From: Caulobacter flavus
GTDB lineage: Bacteria; Pseudomonadota; Alphaproteobacteria; Caulobacterales; Caulobacteraceae
Length of the DNA: 64,000 nucleotides
Reading direction: 5' to 3'
Assembly: GCF_003722335.1 (NCBI RefSeq)
Contig: NZ_CP026100.1
Span: 2,144,001 to 2,208,000 of the forward strand
Position numbers and translations under genes: made by a program. Position 1 is the first letter of the stretch. Each line of letters opens with the position of its first letter. Under the pieces are notes generated by a model, which made no database searches, had not been told where the DNA came from, and worked only from the letters and a program-made list of their open reading frames with translations. This document shows, piece by piece, positions 45,520 to 56,574 of the stretch.

Positions 45520-46953
45520 ATGGGCTTTCGGAAACTGCTGATCGGCGCGGCGACGCTGTGCCTGATGGCGCTGCCGGCGGCGCTCGGCGTCCCGACCTTG
45601 GCCCTGGCCCAGGAGGCCGCGCAGCCGGTCCCGCGCTCGCCCGGCCTGCCGTTCAAGCCCAAGGGCCTGCCGGACCGCATCGTGCTGACGGCGGGCGCCG
45701 ATCCCTCGCGCGAGATGGCCGTGGCCTGGCGCACCGATCCGCGCCAGGCGAGCGCCGAGATCCAGCTGGCTCCGGCCATCGACGGTCCCAGCCTGGCCTT
45801 CCGCGCCAAGACCCTGGAGGGGACCACCCAGGCGATCGACAGCGCCAACGGCCCGGCGCTTTACCATCAGGCGCGCCTGACCGGCCTGTCGCCCGACACG
45901 GCCTATGTCTACCGCGTGAAGGGCGCCGACGGCTGGAGCGAGTGGCTGCAGTTCCATACCGCCGCGGCGACGTTCCGGCCGTTCCGCTTCCTCTATCTTG
46001 GCGACACCCAGAACGGCATCCTGCCGATCGGCTCGCGGGTGATCCGCCAGGGCTTCCATTCGACCGCCTCGCCGGCCCTGGTGCTGCACGCCGGCGACCT
46101 GGTGGCCCAGCGCGACGACCTGGACCACGACGACGAGTGGGGCGAGTGGACGGCGGCCGGCGCCTACAACTTCTCGACCGTTCCGCAGCTGCCGGCGACC
46201 GGCAACCACGAATATGTCGACGTGGCCAAGCCCGACGGGACCGAGAGCCGCAAGCTGGGACCCTACTGGCCGCTGCAGTTCGCGCTGCCGGCCAACGGCG
46301 CCGAGCCCGTGAAGCAGACGACCTACTATGTCGACTATCAGGGCGTTCGGTTCATCATCCTGGACGGCACCGCCGCCCTCGACCTCGGGTCGCTGGACGC
46401 CCAGACCCGCTGGCTGGACCAGACCCTGGCCGCCAGCAAAGCCAAGTGGAACGTCGTCACCTTCCACCAGCCGATCTTCACCTGCGCGCGGCCCAACGAC
46501 ACCGAGAAGCTGAAGGCCGCCTGGAAGCCGGTGTTCGAGGCCCGCAAGGTCGACCTGGTGCTGCAGGGCCACGACCACTGCTACGCCCGCCTGACCAGCG
46601 AGGCCGGCAAGGCCGACGCGGCGCGCCGCCACGCCGCCGGCCGGCCGCAGGGGCCTGTCTACGTGGTGTCGGTGGTCGGCTCGAAGATGTACGCGCTGAA
46701 CGACCGCGCCCTGACCCAGCCCGACAAGGTCGCCGCCGACACCGAGTTCTACCAGGTGGTCGACGTGGCGGCCGACAAGCTGGGCTTCTCCGCCTACACC
46801 GCCAGCGGCAAGCTCTACGACGCCTTCACGCTGGTGCGGGCCAAGGACGGGTCCAAGACCCTGGTCGAGAGCAAGGAGTCGATGCTGGCCCAGCGGGTCT
46901 GCGCCGGCGCGACGGGGCCGGACGGCGCGCCGTGCCTGGGCCGGGCCAAGTAG
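45520..46953 (+). CDS. Purple acid phosphatase-like metallophosphoesterase
   Basis: A 477-residue exported phosphatase. The signal peptide ends at LALA-Q. An N-terminal fibronectin-III-like domain (about 45-150) precedes the dimetal phosphoesterase domain. Ligand motifs are LGDTQ, HAGDLV, GNHEY, FHQP and GHDHCY, in the order of plant-type purple acid phosphatases. It should release phosphate from organic esters in the periplasm or outside the cell. The 103-base upstream gap contains CTGTCAT, half of a Pho box, but no convincing second half. Confidence 0.85.
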   Translation: MGFRKLLIGAATLCLMALPAALGVPTLALAQEAAQPVPRSPGLPFKPKGLPDRIVLTAGADPSREMAVAWRTDPRQASAEIQLAPAIDGPSLAFRAKTLEGTTQAIDSANGPALYHQARLTGLSPDTAYVYRVKGADGWSEWLQFHTAAATFRPFRFLYLGDTQNGILPIGSRVIRQGFHSTASPALVLHAGDLVAQRDDLDHDDEWGEWTAAGAYNFSTVPQLPATGNHEYVDVAKPDGTESRKLGPYWPLQFALPANGAEPVKQTTYYVDYQGVRFIILDGTAALDLGSLDAQTRWLDQTLAASKAKWNVVTFHQPIFTCARPNDTEKLKAAWKPVFEARKVDLVLQGHDHCYARLTSEAGKADAARRHAAGRPQGPVYVVSVVGSKMYALNDRALTQPDKVAADTEFYQVVDVAADKLGFSAYTASGKLYDAFTLVRAKDGSKTLVESKESMLAQRVCAGATGPDGAPCLGRAK

Positions 46954-47049
46954 GTCTGGCGGAAACCGCCTGGACTTTCGTCCGACGCGCTCTAAGAAGC
47001 CCATACTTTATGTGTGGGCTTCGCCGAGGCGAGGCCGAGGAGCCTTTCC

Positions 47050-47271
47050 ATGTCCGACGAAACCCGCGACTCCAACGGCGCGATCCTGGCCGACGGCGAC
47101 AACGTCACCCTGATCAAGGACCTGAAGGTCAAGGGCTCGGGCGGCGTGACCCTCAAGCGCGGAACCCTGGTCAAGAAGATCCGCCTGACCGGCGACCCCG
47201 ACGAGATCGAGGCCAATGTCGACAAGGTGAAGGGCCTCGTGCTGCGCACCGAGTTCGTCAAGAAGGCCTGA
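47050..47271 (+). CDS. Short YjdM/PhnA-family protein
   Basis: A 73-residue protein equal to the C-terminal beta domain of YjdM (formerly PhnA): DSNGAILADGDNVTLIKDLKVKG, LKRGTLVKKIRLTGD. The N-terminal zinc ribbon of full-length YjdM is missing. Relation to phosphonate use is doubtful, and the biochemical role is not established. GAGGAG lies upstream of ATG 47050. It stands alone between the phosphatase and a hybrid kinase. Confidence 0.85.
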   Translation: MSDETRDSNGAILADGDNVTLIKDLKVKGSGGVTLKRGTLVKKIRLTGDPDEIEANVDKVKGLVLRTEFVKKA

Positions 47272-47378
47272 TCGCGCTCGTCGCGAGAAATTCCCGTCTC
47301 GTCTTAACCGTTTAGCCGGGGTTGGGCGCGATCCTGCCCGCGATTTCGTCGGGGGACGAGGGGATCGCGAGTACGCGT

Positions 47379-49448
47379 ATGGCAGGTTTGAAACGGTTCG
47401 AGGGCGACGCGCGCCAGACGCGCCTGCTGCTGGCGTTGATCGTCGCCTACGCCGTGACCATCGCCTATTGCGATCTGCTGACGCGGGGGCCGTCTGGCAT
47501 GGCCACCCTGTGGCCCTGCAACGGCCTGCTGGCCGGCGGGATGGTGCTGCTGACGCCGCGCCGCGGCCTGATCCTGCTGGCGGCCACCACCGTCGCCCAC
47601 GTGCTGCTAGACCGCCTGGGCGGCACGGCGCCGGCGATGACGGCGCTGTTCACGGTGCTGGACACCATCGAGGCGGCGCTGATCGCGGTGGTGCTGCGCA
47701 AGGCCTTCGGCGGTCCGCCGCGTCTCAAGAACCTGGCCCAGGCCCTGCGGGTGGTGGGCCTGGCCCTGCCGATCACCGCGGTGCTGGCCGTGATCGGCGC
47801 CTTCGCCAGCGCGCCGATGCTGCACGTCTCGCTGCCGGTGCTGCTGAAGAACTGGCTGTTCATCAACGCCCTGGGCATGACGGCCGGCCTGCCGGTCGCC
47901 CTGATCCTGTTCGACCCGCGCATCCAGCGCGGCTTCGAGCGGCCGGTCTGGGAGAAGATCGCCTGCTACGTGATGGTCGCCGTCGCGGCGTTGATCGCGT
48001 TCGGACGGCCGGGCCACACCCTGCCGTTCCTGGTGTTCCCGGCCGGCGTGCTGGTGGCCTTCCGGCTGGGACCCAAGGGCGCGGCCTGGACGACGGTGAT
48101 CGTGGCCGCCATCGCCGCGCCGCTGAGCGTGCTGGGCATCGTGGCCGAGGCCGCGACGCGGGCCCAGGCGTCCGAGCGCATGCACGCCCTGCAGTTCCTG
48201 GTCAGCGCGCTGCTGTTCACCTGCCTGGCCGCGGCCCTGGCCCTGGCTGACCAGCAGCGCCTCAAGCTGCTGCTGGTGCGTCGCCAGGCCCTGGCCCGCA
48301 AGGCCCAGGCTCGCGCCCAGGCGGCCAGCCAGGCCAAGACCGAGTTCCTGGCCACCATGAGCCACGAGATCCGCACGCCGCTGAACAGCGTGCTGGGCTT
48401 CACCCGCCTGCTGGCCGACCGTGACGATCTGGCGCCCGACGCGCGCCGCCATGTCGGTCTGATCGACGGCGCCGGCGGGGCGCTGCTGACCCTGGTCAAC
48501 GACGTGCTCGACTTCTCGCGCGTCGAGGCCGGCCGGGTGGAGCTGCAGGTCGAGCCCGCGCGCGCGGAGGCGGTCTTGCGCGACGCCGTGGCCATCGTCG
48601 CCCAGGACGCCCGGGCCAAGGGCTTGGCGGTGGAGATCCAGGTCGAGGGCGACACTGCTGGTCATCATGGCCTGGACGCCGATCGCCTGCGCCAGGTGCT
48701 GCTGAACCTGCTCAACAACGCCGTGAAGTTCACGCCCGCCGGGCGGGTGACCGCAAGACTGGCCGTGACGCCGGGCGAGGGCGCCGACCGCCTGCGCGTC
48801 GAGATCGTCGACACCGGCATCGGCGTGCCGCCGCAGCTGCGCGACCGGCTGTTCCAGCGCTTCAGCCAGGGCGACAGCTCGGTGACCCGGGCCTTCGGCG
48901 GCGCGGGCCTGGGCCTGGCGATCAGCAAGGCGCTGGTCGAGCTGATGGACGGGCGCATCGGCATGACCGCCAACCAGGACCAGGGCTCGACCTTCTGGAT
49001 CGAACTGATGGCGCAACCGTGCGAGGCCGCGCCCCGCGCGGTTGTCGCGGCGGGCGGGCGGATCGCCGCCGCGCGCATCCTGCTGGTCGACGACCATCCG
49101 ATGAACCGTGAGATCGGCGGCGCCTTCCTGGGCCTGGCCGGCTGCGAGGTGGTCACCGCGCAGAACGGCCAGGAGGCGGTCGACATGGCGCGTGGCGGCG
49201 GCTTCGACGTAGTGCTGATGGACATCCACATGCCGGGCATGGACGGCCTGACCGCCACGCGCGCCATCCGGGCCCTGCCGGGCGCGGCGTCGGCCGTGCC
49301 GATCATCGCCATGAGCGCCGACGCGCTGCCCCAGCAGATCGCCCAGTGCCGCGAGGCCGGCATGGTCGACCACGTGGCCAAGCCGATCCAGAAGGACCTG
49401 CTCTACGCCAAGGTCGAGGCCTGGCTGCGCGAGCCCGCGGCGGCCTAA
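47379..49448 (+). CDS. MASE1-type membrane hybrid histidine kinase
   Basis: A 689-residue sensor kinase. An N-terminal MASE1-like membrane domain with about eight helices (15-290) contains the [14 protein letters not shown] motif. A coiled linker rich in Ala/Gln precedes HisKA ([19 protein letters not shown]), HATPase ([30 protein letters not shown]), and a C-terminal receiver with Asp in [11 protein letters not shown] and Lys in [12 protein letters not shown] at 47379 is chosen from membrane-domain start; an upstream GTG at 47322 is possible. No cognate regulator or phosphotransfer gene is adjacent. Confidence 0.88.
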   Translation: MAGLKRFEGDARQTRLLLALIVAYAVTIAYCDLLTRGPSGMATLWPCNGLLAGGMVLLTPRRGLILLAATTVAHVLLDRLGGTAPAMTALFTVLDTIEAALIAVVLRKAFGGPPRLKNLAQALRVVGLALPITAVLAVIGAFASAPMLHVSLPVLLKNWLFINALGMTAGLPVALILFDPRIQRGFERPVWEKIACYVMVAVAALIAFGRPGHTLPFLVFPAGVLVAFRLGPKGAAWTTVIVAAIAAPLSVLGIVAEAATRAQASERMHALQFLVSALLFTCLAAALALADQQRLKLLLVRRQALARKAQARAQAASQAKTEFLATMSHEIRTPLNSVLGFTRLLADRDDLAPDARRHVGLIDGAGGALLTLVNDVLDFSRVEAGRVELQVEPARAEAVLRDAVAIVAQDARAKGLAVEIQVEGDTAGHHGLDADRLRQVLLNLLNNAVKFTPAGRVTARLAVTPGEGADRLRVEIVDTGIGVPPQLRDRLFQRFSQGDSSVTRAFGGAGLGLAISKALVELMDGRIGMTANQDQGSTFWIELMAQPCEAAPRAVVAAGGRIAAARILLVDDHPMNREIGGAFLGLAGCEVVTAQNGQEAVDMARGGGFDVVLMDIHMPGMDGLTATRAIRALPGAASAVPIIAMSADALPQQIAQCREAGMVDHVAKPIQKDLLYAKVEAWLREPAAA

Positions 49449-49460
49449 GCGGCCGCCGGC

Positions 49461-49946
49461 TCATTCGCCGCGCGCGGCCTTTTCCAGCGTGGGCACGTCG
49501 ATCTTGCTCATGGTCATCATGGCGGCGAAGACGCGGCCGGCGACGGCCTTGTCCGGGCCGGTGGTCAGCTCGATCAGCTGTCGCGGCGTGACCTGCCAGG
49601 ACAGACCGTAGCGGTCCTTCAGCCAGCCGCACTGCGAGGGCGTGCCGCCGCCGGCCAGCAGGCCGTCCCAATACCGGTCGACCTCGGCCTGGCCGTCGCA
49701 GTCGATCGACAGCGAGATGGCCTCGGTGAACTTGAAGTGCGGCCCGCCGTTCAGCGCCACGTGGGGCTGGCCGTCGAGCTCGAAATAGACCGTCGACACC
49801 GAGCCGCCCGGACCGGCCGGCGGCGGCACGTCCTGCGGATAGCGGTTGACCGAGACGATCCGTGAATTGGGGAAGATCGAGACGTAGAACTCGGCGGCCT
49901 CCAGGGCCTCCTTGTCGAACCACAGGAACGGCGAGATCTTCGGCAT
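49461..49946 (-). CDS. VOC-superfamily protein (PhnB/3-dmu-9 type)
   Basis: A 161-residue protein with the glyoxalase-like fold, opening KISPFLWFDKEALEAAEFY and containing SVSTVYFELDGQPHVALNGG, GLSWQVTP and an MMTMSKID end. This family is annotated as 3-demethylubiquinone methyltransferase-like, but catalysis is unproven and no SAM motif is seen. The ATG at 49946 has GAGGAGG upstream. It is convergent with the MASE1 kinase, 12 bases apart. Confidence 0.85.
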   Translation of the reverse strand: MPKISPFLWFDKEALEAAEFYVSIFPNSRIVSVNRYPQDVPPPAGPGGSVSTVYFELDGQPHVALNGGPHFKFTEAISLSIDCDGQAEVDRYWDGLLAGGGTPSQCGWLKDRYGLSWQVTPRQLIELTTGPDKAVAGRVFAAMMTMSKIDVPTLEKAARGE

Positions 49947-50047
49947 GGCGTTTCCTCCTCGCGGTCCGTGGCGGCCGCGTCCTGCCAAGGACGATGGAAC
50001 GCCCGCCGAGCCGACAGGGTCGAGGGGATTTTTCGTGGTGAGGCGAT

Positions 50048-50084
50048 CCCCCTCTGGGGGAGGTGGCCCGGAGGGCCGAAGGTG
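50048..50084. repeat. GC-rich intergenic palindrome, family B, copy 1
   Basis: CCCCCTCTGGGGGAGGTGG followed by a GGCC-centred second stem ends right at the LysR gene's stop codon. It matches the pair at 52101-52203. Confidence 0.7.
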
Positions 50085-50972
50085 TCACGCCCGCATCCAG
50101 TCGATGAACGCCCGCAGGGCTGGGGAGAGCTGGCGGCGGCTGGGGTAGTAGAGGAAGAAGCCGGGGAAGGGCTCGCACCAGTCTTCCAGCAGCGAGACCA
50201 GGCGCCCCTGCGCGATGTCGTCGGCGACGGCTTCGCGGAACGGGAAGGCCAGGCCCGCGCCGGCCCGGCAGGCCTCCAGCATGACCAAGCCGTTGTCGGT
50301 GAGCAGGGCCGGCGGCGGCGTGACGACGACGAGCCGGCCCTTGCGCTCGAACTCCCACGGATAGGGCTGGCCCGAGGCGCGGCGCACCAGCAGGCAGCGG
50401 TGGCCGGTCATCAGGTCTTCCGGCTGGGTGGGCGCGCCGTGGCGGGCGATGTAGTCGGGCGTGGCGACCAGGGCCTGGGACAGCTCGCCGCCCAGTGGCA
50501 CGGCGATCATGTCGGCCTGCAGCCGCTCGCCCAGTCGCACGCCGCAGTCGAAGCCGCCGGCGACGATGTCGGCCAGGGCGTCCTCGCAGACGATCTCTAC
50601 CCGCACGTCGGGATAGGCGTTCATGAAGCCGCCCAGGCGCGGGGCCAGCAGCATGCGGGCGGCCGTGCTGGCGACGTTGATGCGCAGGCGGCCGGCCGGC
50701 CGGTCGCGGAACATCGCCACCTCGTCCAGCGCCGCGTCGATGTCGGCCAGGGCCGGACCCAGCCGCGCCAGCAGCCGCTCGCCCGCCTCGGTGGGGGCGA
50801 CGCTGCGGGTGGTGCGGTTGAGCAGCCGCACGTCGAGGCGGGCCTCGAGGTTGCGGATCGTGTGGCTGAGGGCCGAGGCGGTTACGCCCAGCACCTGGGC
50901 GGCGGCGCGGAAGCTGCGACGCTCGGCGACCAGGGCGAAGACGGCGAGGTCGGGCAGGGGGCGGGTGGACAT
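50085..50972 (-). CDS. LysR-type transcriptional regulator
   Basis: A 295-residue regulator. The winged HTH (about 5-65) contains FRAAAQVLGVTASALSHTIRNLEARLDVRLLNRTTRSV. A periplasmic-binding-protein-like effector domain follows. It is divergent from an aldo/keto reductase gene with 120 bases between, the classic layout for a LysR protein and its target. A short TGAG-N5-CTCA dyad (50976-50988) sits right next to its start and may be its site. The effector is unknown. Confidence 0.9.
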   Translation of the reverse strand: MSTRPLPDLAVFALVAERRSFRAAAQVLGVTASALSHTIRNLEARLDVRLLNRTTRSVAPTEAGERLLARLGPALADIDAALDEVAMFRDRPAGRLRINVASTAARMLLAPRLGGFMNAYPDVRVEIVCEDALADIVAGGFDCGVRLGERLQADMIAVPLGGELSQALVATPDYIARHGAPTQPEDLMTGHRCLLVRRASGQPYPWEFERKGRLVVVTPPPALLTDNGLVMLEACRAGAGLAFPFREAVADDIAQGRLVSLLEDWCEPFPGFFLYYPSRRQLSPALRAFIDWMRA

Positions 50973-50975
50973 TGC

Positions 50976-52091
<1,116 letters not shown>

Positions 52092-52100
52092 CGGCTGCGC

Positions 52101-52203
52101 CAACCCCCTCAGTCGCTCCGCGACAGCTCCCCCAGAGGGGGAGCATCTGGGGCCGAAGATCCTCCCCCGTTGGGGGAGGTGGCCGAAGGGCCGGAGGGGG
52201 TCT
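52101..52203. repeat. GC-rich intergenic palindromes, family B, inverted pair
   Basis: Two related units face each other: one around CAGCTCCCCCAGAGGGGGAGC (52125-52145) with CTCCGCGA preceding, the other CCTCCCCCGTTGGGGGAGG (52161-52179) with GGCCGAAGGGCC following. Together they form a BIME-like unit between the reductase and mscS genes. Confidence 0.7.
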
Positions 52204-52254
52204 GCGGCGCCGGGGGCTTGAACCCGCCGTCCGCCCGCGCTCAAACTCCGCTCC

Positions 52255-53277
52255 ATGAGCGACAATCCCCTGCAACGCCTGGACGCCCTCGAGCTGGTCA
52301 AGCTGGGCAAGTCGGCGATCACGGTGGGGGGCTTGGGGGCCGGCATCGTCATCGTCATCGCCGCCCTGCTGGCCGCGCGGCTGGCGGCGGCGGGACTTCG
52401 GCGCCTGCGGGCGCGGGCGGCCGACAACGCCTCCTCGCTCTATATCGTCGAGAAGCTGACCACCTACGGCCTGGTTCTGGTGGGCCTGTTGGCCGGCCTG
52501 TCGACCATGGGCATCGACCTAACCTCGCTGACGGTGTTCGCCGGGGCCGTGGGCGTCGGCGTTGGCCTGGGCCTGCAGGGGGTGATCAAGGACTTCGCCT
52601 CGGGCGTCAGCCTGGTGTTCGAGCGGCTGATCGCCGTGGGCGACTTCGTCGAGCTGTCGAACGGCGCGCGCGGGGTGGTGCACGAGATCGGCCCCCGCGC
52701 CACGCGCATCCGCACCAACGACGCCACTGACGTCATTGTGCCCAACTCGGTGCTGGTCAACGACCAGGTGGTCAACTGGACCCTGCGCAACACCACCCGC
52801 CGAATCCGCGTGCCGTTCGTCACCGCCTTCGGGGTGGACAAGGAAAGGGTGCGCGAGGCGGTGCTGAAGGCGGCCCGCAGCGTGCCCTTCACCAGCGCCG
52901 ACGACGCCGTGCGTCGCACCCAGGTGTGGCTGGTCGGCTATGGCGACCACGCCCTGAAGTTCGAGCTGATCGTCTGGCCGACCGTGGAGGCGGTGCGCCG
53001 GCCGGCGGCGATCTTCGCGGCCTATACCTGGGCCATCGACGACGCCCTGCGCGAGGCCGGGATCGAGATACCCTATCCGCAGCGCGACGTGCGGCTGCGC
53101 GGGCTGTTCGGCGAGGAGGGCGAGGACGCCCGCGCCGCCCTGCGCCTGGAGCCGCGCGCGGCGCGCAAGGGGCGCGGCAAGGCCGCCGCGCACGTCTCGC
53201 AGAACGACGCCGCCGAGGAACTCGGCCGCGAGGATCCCGACGAGGCGCCGCCGCCCTCCAGAACCCCTCCCCCTTGA
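52255..53277 (+). CDS. MscS-family mechanosensitive channel
   Basis: A 340-residue small-conductance channel. Three helices: about 20-42, 65-85, and pore helix 95-125 with the Gly/Ala-rich GAVGVGVGLGLQGVIKDFASG. The beta domain follows (VELSNGARGVVHEIGPRATRIRTND, VIVPNS) and then the alpha/beta C-terminal domain. It relieves hypo-osmotic pressure in the inner membrane. The last ~15 residues (APPPSRTPPP) read into a GC-rich repeat, and the stop lies within that repeat, so the tail was probably extended by the repeat. Confidence 0.92.
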   Translation: MSDNPLQRLDALELVKLGKSAITVGGLGAGIVIVIAALLAARLAAAGLRRLRARAADNASSLYIVEKLTTYGLVLVGLLAGLSTMGIDLTSLTVFAGAVGVGVGLGLQGVIKDFASGVSLVFERLIAVGDFVELSNGARGVVHEIGPRATRIRTNDATDVIVPNSVLVNDQVVNWTLRNTTRRIRVPFVTAFGVDKERVREAVLKAARSVPFTSADDAVRRTQVWLVGYGDHALKFELIVWPTVEAVRRPAAIFAAYTWAIDDALREAGIEIPYPQRDVRLRGLFGEEGEDARAALRLEPRAARKGRGKAAAHVSQNDAAEELGREDPDEAPPPSRTPPP

Positions 53278-53387
53278 TGGTAGGGAAAGGGCAGGGGTGG
53301 GGTGGGGGTGTCTACGACGGTTGATGCTGGGCGTATCGCCGGCTCAGCAGTCACCCCATCCCCAACCCTTCCCCCACGCCACCCTTG
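53263..53387. repeat. GC-rich inverted repeat overlapping the mscS stop
   Basis: Runs such as GGGTGGGGTGGGGGTG (53296-53311) and, about 45 bases on, CACCCCATCCCCAACCC (53352-53368) form a long imperfect dyad. It begins inside the mscS C-terminal codons. Confidence 0.55.
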
Positions 53388-53451
53388 ACCCCCTCGCGCC
53401 CGCGCCGCAGTCTTCTCGCAACTGCGAAATAAGCACCTAGGGAAGACGCGC

Positions 53452-54501
53452 ATGAAGACCGCCCGAGGCTTCTTCAAACCCCTGGCCATCGGCGCGCCGG
53501 CGCCGTGGCGCGAGCTTCCCGCCCGCGTCGAGCGGATGATCCACTTCGTGCCGCCGCACCTGGAGAAGGTGCGGGCCAAGGTCGGCGAGATCGCGCCCAC
53601 GGTCGACGTGATCCTGGCCAATCTGGAGGACGCCATCCCCGCCGACGCCAAGGGCGCGGCCCTGGCCGGGACGATCGCGATGTCGCGCGAGGTCGGCTTC
53701 AAGGCCCTGGGCGTGGGGCTGTGGGTGCGGATCAACTGCCTCAACTCGCCCTGGCACCTCGACGAGGTGGCGACCCTGGTCGAGAAGGCCGGCGAGGCGA
53801 TCGACGTCATCATGGTCCCCAAGGTCGAGGGACCGTGGGACATCTTCTACATCGACCAGCTCCTGGCCTCGCTGGAGGCCAAGCACGGCGTCACCCGGCC
53901 CATCCTGCTGCACGCCATCCTGGAGACGGCGGAAGGGGTGATGAACGTCGAGCAGATCGCCGGCGCCAGCCCGCGCATGCAGGGGATCTCGCTGGGGCCG
54001 GCCGATCTGGCCGCCAGCCGGGCGATGAAGACGACCCGGGTCGGCGGCGGTCATCCCGGCTATCGGGTGATCGAAGATCCGCATGCGGACGGATCACCCC
54101 GCGTCTCCATCCAGCAGGACCTCTGGCACTACACCTTCGCCAAGATGGTCGACGCCTGCGCGGCCCACGGCATCAAGCCGTTCTACGGTCCGTTCGGGGC
54201 GATCGACGATCCGGTCGCCTGCGAGCAGCAGTTCCGCAACGCCTTCCTGATGGGCTGCGCGGGAGCCTGGAGCCTGCATCCCAGCCAGATCGCCATCGCC
54301 AAGAGGGTGTTCAGCCCCGACCCGGCCGAGGTGGCCTTCGCCCGGCGCATCCTGGAGGCCATGCCCGACGGCTCGGGCGTGGCGATGATCGACGGCAAGA
54401 TGCAGGACGACGCCACCTGGAAGCAGGCCAGGGTGATGGTCGACTGCGCCCGCCAGATCGCCGCCAAGGACGCCGAATATGCGGCGCTCTACGGTTTCTG
54501 A
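53452..54501 (+). CDS. CitE/HpcH-family CoA-ester lyase (malyl-CoA lyase-like)
   Basis: A 349-residue TIM-barrel enzyme. Family motifs are [17 protein letters not shown] (metal Asp), [26 protein letters not shown] (Glu) and [12 protein letters not shown]. The subgroup with [20 protein letters not shown] near the C-terminus includes L-malyl-CoA/beta-methylmalyl-CoA lyases, which split malyl-CoA to acetyl-CoA and glyoxylate. The precise substrate is uncertain. It stands alone between the repeat and a lipoprotein gene. Confidence 0.8.
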   Translation: MKTARGFFKPLAIGAPAPWRELPARVERMIHFVPPHLEKVRAKVGEIAPTVDVILANLEDAIPADAKGAALAGTIAMSREVGFKALGVGLWVRINCLNSPWHLDEVATLVEKAGEAIDVIMVPKVEGPWDIFYIDQLLASLEAKHGVTRPILLHAILETAEGVMNVEQIAGASPRMQGISLGPADLAASRAMKTTRVGGGHPGYRVIEDPHADGSPRVSIQQDLWHYTFAKMVDACAAHGIKPFYGPFGAIDDPVACEQQFRNAFLMGCAGAWSLHPSQIAIAKRVFSPDPAEVAFARRILEAMPDGSGVAMIDGKMQDDATWKQARVMVDCARQIAAKDAEYAALYGF

Positions 54502-54588
54502 CGCGGTCGTTCCCGATCGGCGGCGCCAAGAGGCTTGACGAAACGGTCGCGTGAAAATCACATCGTCGCTCCACTGGGGGTGGCGTCG

Positions 54589-55359
54589 ATGAAGACTGTG
54601 TTCCTGGGCGGCGCTATGGCCGTCGTTCTGCTTGGATTGGCCGCTTGCGGCAGCGTGCCGACCGCGCCGCTCAACGCCGCGCCGACCCTGACGCCAGCCC
54701 AGAGGGCGGGCGATGCCGGCGTTCCGTTCTCCGGCGTCATCACCGCGGTCGGTCCGGCCGCCATCGCCAGCCAGCCGGTCGGCAAGGGCGGGACGCTGAT
54801 CCGGTCCGCCTATCGCTACAGGCACACCGCCCAACTGACCGAGGACGTGCTCGGCTTCAGCATCACGGTGAAGGGCGTGCAGGCTCCGGCCGGCGCGCCG
54901 GGATACTATGCCGGAACCTTCCGCTCGTTCAGCGGGCGCGGCGTGGGAGAGCCGTCGGAGCTGTGGTGCTTCCTGCCCAAGGCGGTGGGCGGCAAGCGCG
55001 ACAACATCTGCCTGCTGCGTAGCGGCACGGGCGTGGCGGCCATCGCGCCGACCCGCATGAACCCCTGGCTCTGGACCCAGTTCAGCCCCGCCTCGGGCAG
55101 CTTCGACTATACCCATGCGCCGGTCTTCGAACTGCGGTCGGTCGACATTCCGGCCGACCTGCAGATCGAGTACCGCTTCGCCGGCTGGCAGGGCGACAAG
55201 GCGCGGGTCGCCTCGTTCGCCGGCGGCCGCGAGGTCGAGACGACGACGCTGGAACGTCAGGCGGACGGCCGCTTCGTGCTCAAGACCGTGGCCGGGACGG
55301 TCGCGTTCTCCGCCGCGCCGGGGAAGGCTGATCAGGTGGTCGTCACGGCCGCCCCGTAG
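54589..55359 (+). CDS. Hypothetical lipoprotein
   Basis: A 256-residue protein with a lipoprotein signal ending LGLAACGS (Cys20). The mature region is beta-rich with two Cys (ELWCFLP, NICLLRS). I do not recognise the family. The ATG at 54589 is chosen because the signal begins there and GGGGGTGG precedes it. It is on the same strand as the lyase and the NAD genes, but gaps of about 90-115 bases suggest separate transcription. Confidence 0.65.
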   Translation: MKTVFLGGAMAVVLLGLAACGSVPTAPLNAAPTLTPAQRAGDAGVPFSGVITAVGPAAIASQPVGKGGTLIRSAYRYRHTAQLTEDVLGFSITVKGVQAPAGAPGYYAGTFRSFSGRGVGEPSELWCFLPKAVGGKRDNICLLRSGTGVAAIAPTRMNPWLWTQFSPASGSFDYTHAPVFELRSVDIPADLQIEYRFAGWQGDKARVASFAGGREVETTTLERQADGRFVLKTVAGTVAFSAAPGKADQVVVTAAP

Positions 55360-55394
55360 CGCGGGCGCGATGAGAACTTCTTCCGGATCGGTGG

Positions 55395-55424
55395 TTGACA
55401 GCTGCTTTTGCTCAAAGTTAGCAT
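55395..55424 (+). promoter_or_regulatory. Sigma70-like promoter for the NAD salvage genes
   Basis: TTGACA (55395-55400), then 18 bases, then TAGCAT (55419-55424), lies 51 bases before the nadM-nudix start. The spacer and -10 also contain TGCTCAAAGTTAGCA, a partial palindrome that could bind a repressor. Confidence 0.45.
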
Positions 55425-55475
55425 AACCCATGTCGCCGGATAGACCGGCGGCGGACATCGGCGTGAGGGAGTCTC

Positions 55476-56513
55476 ATGCGCTTCGACTATCTCGTCCTGA
55501 TCGGACGCTTCCAGCCGTTCCACAACGGCCACGCCGCCGTGTTGCGGCACGCCCTGCGCCTGGCGCGCAAGGTGATCGTCCTGACCGGCAGCGCCGGCCA
55601 GCCCCGCACCGTCCGCAATCCCTTCAACGCCGCCGAACGGGCGGTGATGATCCGCGCCGCCGCCGGCGAGGACGCCGCGCGACTGATCGTCGAGCCGCTG
55701 CGCGACCGCCTCTACGGCGAGACCCTGTGGGTCGGCGACGTGCAGCGGATCGTCGCCGAGGCCGTGGCTCGGGACGGCGCGGGCGAAGAGGCCAAGGTCG
55801 GGCTGATCGGCCGCAACAAGGACGACTCCACCGCCGCCTATCTCGCCGCGTTCCCGCAATGGGAACTGGTCGACGTGCAGCACGCCGAGGTGCTGTCGGC
55901 CACCGAGCTGCGCGACTGGCTGCTGACCGGCGAGGCCGGGGGCCTGCGGCTGGTGGAGGCCAACGTGCCCGGCCCGGTGTTCGAGATGCTGACGGCGTTC
56001 CGCGACGGTTCGCCCGCCTACGCCCAGCTGGCCCGCGAGCTCGCCTTCATCAAGACCTATCGCCAGGCCTGGGCCGCCGCGCCCTACGCGCCGACCTTCG
56101 TCACCGCCGACGCGGTGGTGGTCCATTCGGGCCACGTGCTGCTGGTGCGCCGCCGGGCCGAGCCGGGGCGGGGGCTCTGGGCCTTGCCGGGCGGCTTCGT
56201 GAACCAGGGCGAGACCGTGCAGGAGGCGGCGATCCGCGAGCTGCAGGAGGAGACCAGGGTGAAGATCCCTCCGGCCGTGCTGCGCGGCTCGATCAGGGCC
56301 AGCCGGGTGTTCGATCACCCGGACCGCTCGCTGCGCGGCCGCACGATCACCCACGCCTTCCACTTCGACTTCCCCGCCGGCGCCCTGCCGCGCGTGAAGG
56401 GCTCCGACGACGCCGAGCAGGCGCGCTGGGTCCCCGTCAGCGAGGCGCTGCTGATGGAGGAACAGTTCTTCGAGGACCACTTCCACATCCTCGAACACTT
56501 CGTCGGCGCCTGA
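55476..56513 (+). CDS. nadM: Bifunctional NMN adenylyltransferase / Nudix hydrolase
   Basis: A 345-residue fusion. The N-terminal nucleotidyltransferase (about 1-180) has GRFQPFHNGH (HNGH 16-19) and a C-terminal ISSTxxR-like SATELRDWL, so it makes NAD from NMN and ATP. The C-terminal Nudix domain (about 200-340) has the complete box GGFVNQGETVQEAAIRELQEE (21 residues; key Glu in RELQEE) and probably hydrolyses ADP-ribose. GAGGGAG lies upstream. It sits 61 bases before nadV and forms a nicotinamide-to-NAD salvage unit with it. Confidence 0.92.
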   Translation: MRFDYLVLIGRFQPFHNGHAAVLRHALRLARKVIVLTGSAGQPRTVRNPFNAAERAVMIRAAAGEDAARLIVEPLRDRLYGETLWVGDVQRIVAEAVARDGAGEEAKVGLIGRNKDDSTAAYLAAFPQWELVDVQHAEVLSATELRDWLLTGEAGGLRLVEANVPGPVFEMLTAFRDGSPAYAQLARELAFIKTYRQAWAAAPYAPTFVTADAVVVHSGHVLLVRRRAEPGRGLWALPGGFVNQGETVQEAAIRELQEETRVKIPPAVLRGSIRASRVFDHPDRSLRGRTITHAFHFDFPAGALPRVKGSDDAEQARWVPVSEALLMEEQFFEDHFHILEHFVGA

Positions 56514-56574
56514 CGCCGTTTCCAGATCCGACCCGAAAGACGGGACGGTGATCCCGCGTGAAGGAGCTTCCGCG

